Part shown: positions 1 through 12,800 of the stretch, piece by piece
Layout: every line of letters begins with the position of its first letter
How positions within the stretch are numbered: position 1 is the first letter of the stretch
Assembly (NCBI GenBank): GCA_963691815.1
Contig: OY829648.1
Coordinates: 21,465,127 to 21,529,126 of the forward strand
Direction of reading: 5' to 3'
Length of the DNA stretch: 64,000 nucleotides
From: Echiichthys vipera
Taxonomy: Eukaryota; Chordata; Actinopteri; Perciformes; Trachinidae
Notes under the pieces: generated by a model
Seen by the model: the letters and a program-made list of their open reading frames with translations, nothing else
Databases searched by the model: none
What the model was told of the DNA's origin: nothing
Made by a program: the position numbers and the translations under genes

Positions 1-369
1 AATACATTCATAAATTCCATGTGCTGTATTTCATACATCCAGCTATTCATGATGTGTTTCTGTGATGTTCCCATTTATAGGCAGAACAGCTATTATGTAT
101 AAAATGCTTACTGTAGAGTGATTAAGGAACTGCTTTTTTAAACACACACACAAACACAATGATTATCATTCCTGCATACAAAGTGTAAAGTTTGTTTTTT
201 ATTTTTTCTGACTTCATAAAAAGTAATTTAATTGTGAAAGTGTGCAATTAAAATTGCTTATAATTCATGAGCTTGATGTTCAAAATATTATAACCTTTTA
301 CTGCCCTCATTGCAAAAGACAAGTTTGAAATTGTCACATTTATTATTCCTCTCCTCTCCTCTTCCAAAG

Positions 370-3882
<3,513 letters not shown>

Positions 3883-4613
3883 ACCGTATTTCCTACTCTG
3901 ACTTTTCCCCCCACTTTAATCACTTTTCAAACATCAGGAAGGTTGTGATCTCACTCGAATGTAAAAGTAAAAAGTAAACATCTAATCAGTCAGTCTGTCA
4001 GTTGATCCACATGTGGTAGTCTAAGTCAATATTTTTTGTACAAATTGTAAAAAAAAAAAAAAAGTACCTGTAGATGGTGACAGTTTAAAAAGCACTACAT
4101 ATTTACAGTTAGTCTAGAAATGTGTATCCTTAAACATCTATTTTTGTATTAAGAAACTCCTCTTGGCCACAGCGTCGCAGCAATGCAGGACATCTATGTG
4201 AAAAGTGAGACCTGTGCATGGCTGCATCTGTACATGTTTGGTGTTTAGAAGGGACGGATCGGGTCATTTCTAATCACCGAACATCACTGGAGCCAAATGA
4301 TACTTGTAAAGACACTTATTATGCCTGTTGTTTTTGATCATGCAAGTAGAGAATGATATAGCACTGACCTTATGTACAAATAGAAATGTAAAGCCACAGA
4401 CTGACTGTGTTCATTTCAATGCACGAGCCGCTGCATTATCTTCAGAGCCGCTGGTCTGAGTTGAGGAGCCTAAGCCTTGAATTAAGCTCAAATATATTTT
4501 AATATTTCGTTCATATATTTAAAGAAGATTTTTTTTTTTTCCCACTCTTAATTTGCTTGTTTGACATTTTGGGCCTTGTGCTGCATTACTTTGCATTATG
4601 ATACACCCATTTC

Positions 4614-4899
4614 AATAAACAACAGTATGTGACATTTTTACACAGTTAATATAGCTTTACCTGTGGTAGATTTCTTTGTTACAAAGTCATCATTAGTTTG
4701 CAAACTACGGGTTTTCAAGCAACTATTCATTTTCATGTCATGTTTTTGACTGAAATTGCTTTGAGGATTTTCATGTTAATATTCTCTCCATGTAACCTCT
4801 ATGACATTTTTTACTGTTGATAATTTTGTACTGCATTCCTCTACTTTTCAATTGTTAGTTTTATTTATTGTTTTTCTATTTTAGTTTTTTGTAATTAAA
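4614..4899 (+). promoter_or_regulatory. anos1: anos1 3' UTR polyadenylation signals
   Basis: AATAAA at 4614-4619 and ATTAAA at 4894-4899 follow about 1 kb of stop-rich, AT-rich sequence downstream of the anos1 stop. An earlier AATAAA at 3837-3842 overlaps the end of the coding sequence. These imply alternative 3' ends; which is used is not visible. Confidence 0.45.
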
Positions 4900-4919
4900 G
4901 ATTACAAAGAATATGAAGA

Positions 4920-6285
4920 ATACAGTGTGTTTGTGTCAGTGATCTGGTGATTAGAAATAATGATAACATATACCATTATAATACCATATATTGCATTATG
5001 TTTTAATTATATTTTGACTTTTAATTGCCATTGCTTTCCTTCTCTTTATCCACCATCTTCCTTTATTTGCCATGGCAACACAGACGCATTTAGCTACATA
5101 AAAGCAAATTGATGTTGCACTTATATTGTGGTAGATCTTATTGTTTCATGTTAAATCCACATTTTATACTACGATACTTTATGGATAGATAGTCAATGTA
5201 GGAAGATGAAATGGAAACATAGGAAGAGAAAATTGAAGGATTTCTCCCTTGTGGTTGTTTTATTGAAAACAAATTTTTTTTTACAATATCAATAACACCT
5301 CTCAACATACACACAAGGCACACTGGATGAAAAAGATCACTTAAAAAATAATATGTAACAAATAAACACGAATGTAAAAAATAATATTGAAAATAAATAA
5401 ATAATAGTAGTGAATCAAAAAATATGCTGTAGTTGCTAGGGGTCGAGGATGTTTTAAATGGATTGAAGGTTAATGTCAGAGGGTCAGATTTTTTTTTTTT
5501 ACTTTATTCATCATCAAATATAAAGTATGAACAATTGAAAAGGGAACAAAAACACAAAGGGACAGACATTCCAAGACATGACAAAGGCGCACATCGAAAT
5601 GATAAGAATGAACATTATCAAAACATTAAAAAAGGTATATATATATATATATATATAGTAGATAAATAATATAAGAAATATAGAAATGACTAAATAATAA
5701 GTAAATAAATTAAATAAATAGGTCTAATTAAATAAATAAATTATAAAAAGGAAATTAAAATAAATAGATAAAAAATATATATGGGGCAAGTTATAATGGC
5801 AGACAAGTTCACTGAATGTAATTTGAATAAACTTCAATAGCTGATAAACATTTTTTTGTTGGATTCAACATATGACAGAGACTCAATATATATTTTTTAT
5901 TTAATTAATAAAGATGATGGAAATTAAGAGGTTGCCTTGGACATTTTGACTTTATGTATATGGAATTAGCCTAGTAATATGAAGAGAATAATTATGTTAC
6001 ATTTATTATTGTGAGAGAAGGAGCCAAAAATAATAATTTTCTCATCAAAGTGATACCGAACTGTAGTTTTAGAAAATCTTTCCAAAAGGGGATACAAAAA
6101 TGGACACTTGAAAAATAAATGGATGATACTTTATCTTTCATCATCAAGGTCAGAACATGTATGCATTAGTAGGATTGATGTTATGTAATAGCTTGAGATG
6201 TAATTCTCTAATTTTGTTAGAAATTAAAACTGTGAATGTTTGTATCATTGAAGAGGGAGTTCACATAAGTCTTTCGATGAGGGGT
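4920..6285. other. AT-rich intergenic spacer
   Basis: No gene is seen. The stretch is AT-rich with a short (AT)n at about 5638-5657, homopolymer T runs and many TAAATAAA-like motifs. ORFs here are short and of low complexity. Confidence 0.6.
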
Positions 6286-6287
6286 TC

Positions 6288-6434
6288 ATTTCCTTTTCAA
6301 CGGAATTCCATTGCTAGGCAACAGTCGTATTCCTGTATAACTTCCTGTCAGTTGATGTCATTCACATGAACTACACCAGGAAATAAACTATGGCACATTT
6401 AGAATGTTTATGTTTACATATGGGAAAAGGTCTA
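6288..6434. mobile_element. MITE, copy 1 (same family as 30129-30270)
   Basis: It runs from CCTTTTCAACGGAATTCC to GGGAAAAGGTCTA. Read on this strand it matches the reverse complement of 30129-30270 along its whole length, sharing AACTTCCTGTCAGTTGATG, CATTCACAT and AGAATG...TATGTTTACA. The left terminal repeat is eroded. No ORF is present, so it is a nonautonomous DNA element whose superfamily is not clear. Confidence 0.75.
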
Positions 6435-6499
6435 TAAAAGCATCTTCTAATATGTTTATTGATACATTTGTAACTAATCGACGTGAAGTGTCTGTTGAG

Positions 6500-6659
6500 G
6501 GCTGGTTGAGGGTTACGGATTGAAGGTTACTGTCAAAGGAGCATCGGACTCAGCCGAAGCTGACGTCGTGACGTCGTGACGCAATCAACGAGCGACGACG
6601 GCTTGTTTCTTCAAATCGTGACCAGACCTCAGACGAAACTCGGTTTATTTCAAAGAAAG
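6500..6659 (+). promoter_or_regulatory. senp5: senp5 promoter and probable noncoding first exon
   Basis: CpG content rises sharply in an AT-rich background. At 6561-6586 three 8-bp units lie head to tail: TGACGTCG, TGACGTCG, TGACGCAA. The first two are full CRE half-palindromes (TGACGT) and the third is a CRE/C-EBP-like composite. A plausible noncoding exon ends at 6659 (AAAG before GTAGTG) and would splice to the acceptor at 8090. The transcription start is not visible. CRE arrays are bound by ATF/CREB factors, so use of this one is inference. Confidence 0.55.
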
Positions 6660-8090
6660 GTAGTGTATAATTAGGTTTACTTTCCACTTTTACTCAGGCT
6701 TTTGGCTTATGCGCCATATTACATCAAATACCGAGTCGCAGCTCCCCCTTTGTCTTCAGACGCCTCCAACTTCCTCCTGAATATGGAGGAAATGTGTGTA
6801 GTCGCCGCTTTGTGTTGTCGCCTGTGTTTTGGCTGCAGCTAGCTTCCAGGGAACGACTAACTTGTGCAGAACTTTGTGAAATAATGCTATGACTGACTTG
6901 TTTAAACTATCGGACGTTAGGTTATATTTTTTAAATCGTGTATGTGCATGCTCCAGCGTTAACGTGAGCTGACGTAGCGTTAGTTTATATTTAATTTCAC
7001 AACTCATTTGATTGTGTGCATGTTAGCAGACTCTGGTAAAGATGCTAATGACTAGCAGAGTTAGTGATGGCTCATTTACCAGCTCACTCTGAATATTGCA
7101 GCTCAAGTATCGTCGCTGCTTTGTTGCTGACGTCACCTCTTTGAAACAGTGACAGTGTCCTTAACCTTACTTTTGACATAACATGTAATCTATGGCTGCA
7201 TTTCTAAGCACCGGGACATGGGACTTATCCAACCTGGAGTTTACGTGCTCCGACTTCAAAGCGTTTCAGACAATTGAGGTCGAACGTAAACGTAAACATG
7301 GACGACCGCCATCAAATACGTTAATAAACATATTGTCCAGCAGAAGATAACATTGGTTGACACTTGAGCGATATTCAGCTAAAACATCATCAACTGATCT
7401 GGAGCCGTATATGTAAAAGCTCTGCATATCGCTATGAAATGGAACTGGGTACAATATTACAATGTGCCTTCGGTTTTGCAGCACAGCACGGCAGTGACAC
7501 TTGAGATTTAGCTCTTTATTTCATCAAAATTAAAAAAATAAATGTGTATAGAAAAAAATACTGTAATAGTAAATTACAAAAGTCTGCAAACTAATGTTGC
7601 CTGGGTTACAGTATATTTTTTCTACATACATTAATGTTTCATTTTGCTGAACTGGGCGCCGGTATTGTTTTCCGACTTATCTTGGTGAAGTTGGTATTCC
7701 AGTGCACTTTTCCGAGTTTGAGGTCCGAAAGTTCCGACCTCCAACAGCACTGGACCGCAGCATAAGTACTTGCTATGGAGTCGTGAAATACTTGTGCAAG
7801 AAGTGTGTTAGTTACAAGCTAAAAACAGATTAATCACATACTGTGTCTGAACAGTGAGCCACCTGTTAATTGAAGATGACATCAGTGTAGCTGCTAACTT
7901 CCATTTTGCACTTGGCTCACTCCAGTAAATCATTATAGATTGATTTTATTTTAAATTACAAGTCATGCCTTGCACATTTAAACTGCATAAATATTTAATT
8001 ATTGAATTAAATTGAGAAGCACTTTCTAACATGAAAGATAAAAGATTTATTTTCTTCTCTCTCCCTGTTTCTTCCTCTTTCTCTCATCAG
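6660..8090 (+). other. senp5 first intron (inferred)
   Basis: It begins with GTAGTG and ends with CTCTCATCAG. GC-richer sequence persists to about 7150. The part from about 7205 to 7765 looks like a decayed DNA element: CCGACTTC near the left and TTCCGACCTCC near the right, with no clear terminal repeat and no intact ORF. It contains no recognised coding exon. Confidence 0.45.
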
Positions 8091-8096
8091 GACACT

Positions 8097-8411
8097 ATGA
8101 TGGTGTTACTGTTCCATACAGCGTCTACACATCCCTGATGTGTTCTAATCTGCTGTCCAGTCAAGGACCTCTATGGTGGTAAAGGCTTGAGGACAACAAT
8201 TTGCAACACAGCAAAAGTACTTTTCAGAAGAATACCTGGGGGAAAACATCAGAATAAAAACCAATGCAGGAAAAAAAAAACACGCACAACACCTAAAAAA
8301 TTCAGAGGACCAAAGGAGAAAGAGAGGACAGGAGTGTGCTGGGTGTTGGGGATGGGGTTGAAGAGCCAAAGGAGGACGTCATGGTTCACAGCGCCTCTGC
8401 ATCCCCAATGA
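8097..8411 (+). promoter_or_regulatory. Upstream ORF cluster in senp5 leader
   Basis: Five AUGs precede or overlap the main start. They are 8097-8138 (13 codons, starting with two Met), 8138-8182 (its ATG overlaps the previous TGA as TGATG), 8173-8190, 8264-8296, and 8352-8411, which overlaps the main start at 8381. Such an arrangement usually lowers translation of the main ORF and permits stress-dependent reinitiation; that is inference for this gene. Confidence 0.6.
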
Positions 8412-9893
8412 CAACAACACCATCAGCATCACCTAATTTAACTGTTCCTGCTACAGCATCTGCCCTGCAAGCAGCTCCTCCCCTAGTGCCTCCCCCTGGA
8501 GATGCTATAAATCAGGACCTAATCCATACCCCTGCCAAACTCCTCACCACAGACCTTACCTCCAACTCAGACCTGATCAAGACCTCAACTCCAACTCCTG
8601 CTGACTGTGAGCCCCCTGTTGCAACCCCTGCAAAAGCATTTACTACTACTAACTCAAGCCCAGCACCAACCTGGTCCTCTACACACACACCTACCACTAC
8701 TCAGGGCCCACTACTCAATGGCCGTACGTCAGGCAGGAAGAGGACGCCTAAGGCCTGTGACTGCTGTGGCCCCAACGGTACAGGACACAATGTCCGAACC
8801 TCGGGCAGAGGGAGGGGGAGAGGGAGAGCGAGGGGGCTCAGCAGGGACCTCATGGATACCCCAAAAAGAAAAGCAGATGGTCAGCTGACACGTTTGAAGT
8901 GTTTTGATTCGACCAAGGCAGAAGTAGAGGAAGCAGAAGATAAAGATGACAGATATGAGAATGCGCAAGCGACTGTAGCAGCGGCTGAGATTTGGTCACA
9001 AACGCCTGTTGCTCTCCCTGTCACAGTCTCCCTGGAGGAGGGACCAATGAGGAACTGTGTTGCTCCAGAGAAAAGATATCCACAGATAAAGGAGGACATG
9101 TTGTCAGCGGGCAAAAGAGGTGGTGATAGCAGAGATTTTGAGATGATATTGTCTGGAATGGCAGGCAGGGGAGCACCAGTAGTTAGAGGGAGAGCAGGGG
9201 GAAGTAGGGGAATAGTGGGAGCTACCTCTGCATCAAAAATGGGATTAGAAGGTGGAATAAAGAGGGGAGGTTTAGGTGGTGTTGTCATCAGTTCTGAAAT
9301 GGATACTCTAGCTCCATTACTGGCTGTGCAGAGGCAGTGGCAAAACAAAGATGCAGAGATGAACCATGGAGAGCAGACTGTCCCCAGCTCAGTTAAATCC
9401 CCATTTGTTAATGGAGACACAGTAAACTTGTGTGACACTGAACTTGAAGATGATGAGGAAGGTAAGGGTATCATGAGTGAAATGGCAAATGGACTACTTT
9501 GTATCTCGCAGCAGTCGGGTCCTGTTTCGGGGTTGGGATCTCCCCAAGACCTGGACTCTGAGATGCAGGTGGACAAACTTCCAGACAGAACAGACTCACT
9601 GTCTGTACCAGTAACTCTTTCCAACGGAAATGTCACCACACCAAAGAATGCGGACCACTGCTCCACACTTATGGAGGTGGAAACTTCTCCTCTAACTTTG
9701 GTTGCTCCTCTGGGCTCTATTAAGGTGTGCAGCATGCAGCACAACTGGGCGTTAAGAGACCACGGGCTGTACTGTCAGCCTGGAACCTGGGAGAGGGAGT
9801 GGATGGAAGAAGTGGGGGACAACGAACCGTCAGAAGAAACAAACGGATGCGAGACTAAAGAAAGCCTGGAGCAGCTTACTGATATGATCCATG
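8381..9893 (+). CDS. senp5: senp5 exon 1 (coding): long N-terminal regulatory region
   Basis: This 1513-nt exon encodes residues 1-504. It includes a Thr/Ser/Pro-rich start, KACDCCGPNGTG, an Arg-Gly tract at about residue 150, acidic patches (LEDDEEGKG) and the ALRDHGLYCQPGTWEREW segment before the junction. It ends ATC CAT G before GTAAGG. The mRNA exon begins at 8091, so 8091-8380 is leader. Confidence 0.85.
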
Positions 9894-12800
9894 GTAAGGC
9901 ATGTTCTCAGTTTGTTGAAATGAAGCATGGTAAATCATTGATCTTTTACATACAAACTGCAAGAAGTAAGTGCTGAGGATAGCACTTTTCCTGTCATATG
10001 ACATTCATAAAATATGGCCGCATCCGTGAAATGTTTATACAGCGGACTTTTATTGGCTGTTTTTCACGTTTCCAAAACAAAACTGTATGTTTTGGGTAAC
10101 ACTTGAATGTATGTGTAGTCAAGACAATTCACGGGGGGTGAAGAACAGCACCATCTTCTGCCTTTTTGTATGAAAAATCTGTGCTCAGGGAGGCATTGAA
10201 GAATCTGAACAGCCCAACACACATTTTGAACCTAGAATTTTAGATGCTGCCTTCAGGCTGACGTTTCAAAATGACAGCAATTAATTAATTCCATCCTCCA
10301 TCAAAATACTCAATAGTAGCAAGTAGTATTATATGACATGGTTTTATAGGGGATGAACTTATTGCATCTTGATTATTTATTATCATGTTTGATTTTACCT
10401 GTCTTTCTTAATTTGAAGCTTTTGTCTTTTACTACCTTTTTTTAAAGAACTATTGTCTCACATTCAATATGTGAATTTAAGCATGTCTATGCAATATAGT
10501 GTACAATATATGTGTTTATGTTGTGTATTGCGATGCTCACTGCAGGACAACAAAGTATATCTTATATTAATTTCAGGCAACACAAATAGACAGCACTAAT
10601 CTTTGCAAGTGAAAACCTGCAAACAGAAACTGTTACAAAAATGTAACACGGCTTGAATATATTAGCACACAGAGCTGAACAGATGATTCTGTAACGCTCA
10701 GCAAAGGAGTCAGAATCTCTTTCGTGAGGTATGTTTTAACACCAGAGAAAACAAAACTGCTTATCTTCCCGAACGTTAAGAAGTTTATTTTACTTAGCTT
10801 AGAGATCATAAGGTATTTCCTCTCTTTCAGAGTTTCTGGAGAGCTTCTACATGAAGTACGGCAGTTTCATTCCTCTCAGTGAGACTGATGTCCTGGAATA
10901 CCTGAAGAAGAAAGGCACCTCTGACCTCAGCAACAGGTTAGTCCACGCACACACATGCAAATCAATGCGGTCTACTGCTTGAAGGTTTATCTGTATGCCT
11001 CAACTTTACATTATTCTAGTGAAACATGTGAAACAGTTTATGCAAACAGCAGCAAATAATTCAGTTGTCCAGGACCTGAAACATAGGCAATGCACCATCA
11101 AAAGCATCATTTACTCCATGCTGGGAATTTTTCCTATCATGATCACCTTGTGTGGTATTTACAGTAAATATGAAAGTTTTCATTATCCAGGAATTTCATG
11201 TTATCATGTCGTCATATACTAGATCAGACCTTCAGATTATTCCAATATTAAAACCGCTCTCCTAAGAAGTTTCACCTGACTTAACATCACACTCTGGCAG
11301 TTATATGTATGTTAAAAACACATCCTTATCCCTCTTCATGCCCAAAATTGGAATAATGACCTAAATATAGATATTGACGACTCAATGGTTACCATTACAA
11401 ATATGGAAATTTGCAAACATCTCAGTTTTTAAGAGGAAAATAGAAACTCAATTTAGACTCAAACATCTGCTTATTACTCCCCAGTTTAGGCATACAATGG
11501 ATATGATGGTGTTGCAATAGACTGCAAGGGCTCAAATGGTATAAACAGGCTGCACGTTACCTGAAAAACAACAATTTTATATTACCTTTCTTTATGGCCA
11601 AGGAAGATGTGAAGGATGAGTCAGATAGTCATTTTACTAAGTTTTGTCAAAACAGTATCATTTAGCAGATTTAAAAGAATGAATGAATAAAGCAGGCATG
11701 TTTGCATTCCTGTGTTTTCATGTGTAGCCTACCATCTTAAATCCTTATTGATGAAATTATGTTTAACATGCAGGCTGAACAGCCATGTTGTACGTCAGAA
11801 ATTTAAGATATTGAAAAAATGTCCTTCAAGGTATAATAAACACTTCAGAGGTGACTGATTTCTATATGACCATTAATGATATGAAATATGAAGCAGCACT
11901 CTGAGTCATACATTAAATACATAAATAGACGGGGATTACACAATAAAGTCCAAAGGCTTATTTCCATTGCGGTCCCTATGGGGCAGGACATGAGGGCAAA
12001 TAGCGGCAGATCACACATTAGTCATTCAAATAATTTATATATTTACATACAGTCTCACATAAACATAATACATATAAAATACCTAAGATTGGCATCTAAG
12101 CCATTTAAAAATAAGACCAGTTTAAAACAGTTTATGCTTCTGACTGACTTGAGTGAACCAGTTAACCTGTTCCGCAGGGTAGTTCCAACATAGACTCTTT
12201 GCCCAAATTCGTCTTAACTCTGGGTGGTACAAAATCTGTTGAGCTCTCCCTAGTGGAATACCTGTGAACTTCATGTACTCTATTGAAATAATTTATTAAC
12301 AATCCTATGAACCATGCACAGCTGCACCTGAGATACACAATCCTCTACCTTTTACCAACCAACCCTCTGTTGTTTGTATCAAATGTCTTGTTTTTGTTTT
12401 AGGGAACTGGACGTCAAAAGGGAGATGACCCGGTATAGAGCGGGGCTTGCCTCTGCTCCTATCGCAGGTTTCATGGTGTCATATAACAAACACACCCTCG
12501 CTCTGGAGGACCTTGGCACGCTGGAGGAACAGAACTGGCTTAATGACCAGGTAAAGACCGATGAAGGCTTGTACAGCTACAGGAAAAAATGTTATTCACA
12601 CTTCTTCTCACTCTGTTCTTAAAAAAAGTCACTTTAAAGGTTGAATCTGAAGATCTATTGTGTTATTGATGTTGGACTGATATTGAAACTTTGTTTTTCT
12701 GTCTGCTCAGATTATCAACATGTATGGAGAACTCATCATGGACGCAACACAACACAAGGTAAGGGAGGGTGTGTTTGTATGCTCAAAATGGACTTTATGA

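Noticed and set aside
7205..7765. A defined MITE in the senp5 first intron
   Set aside because: The two sides share only short CCGAC-type motifs; no convincing terminal repeats or target duplication were found, so it is mentioned only within the intron entry.
8336..8380. Extension of the senp5 ORF upstream to a GTG codon
   Set aside because: There is no ATG between the in-frame stop at 8294 and 8381. ATG 8381 has good context.
8187..8411. Basic 74-codon ORF in the senp5 leader as an alternative N-terminus
   Set aside because: It begins at TTG, not ATG, lies in a different frame from the main ORF and ends in TGA at 8411.
8881..9744. 287-codon minus-strand ORF opposite the large senp5 exon
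   Set aside because: It is the antisense shadow of a coding exon; composition follows from the plus-strand codons, and it has no recognised domain.
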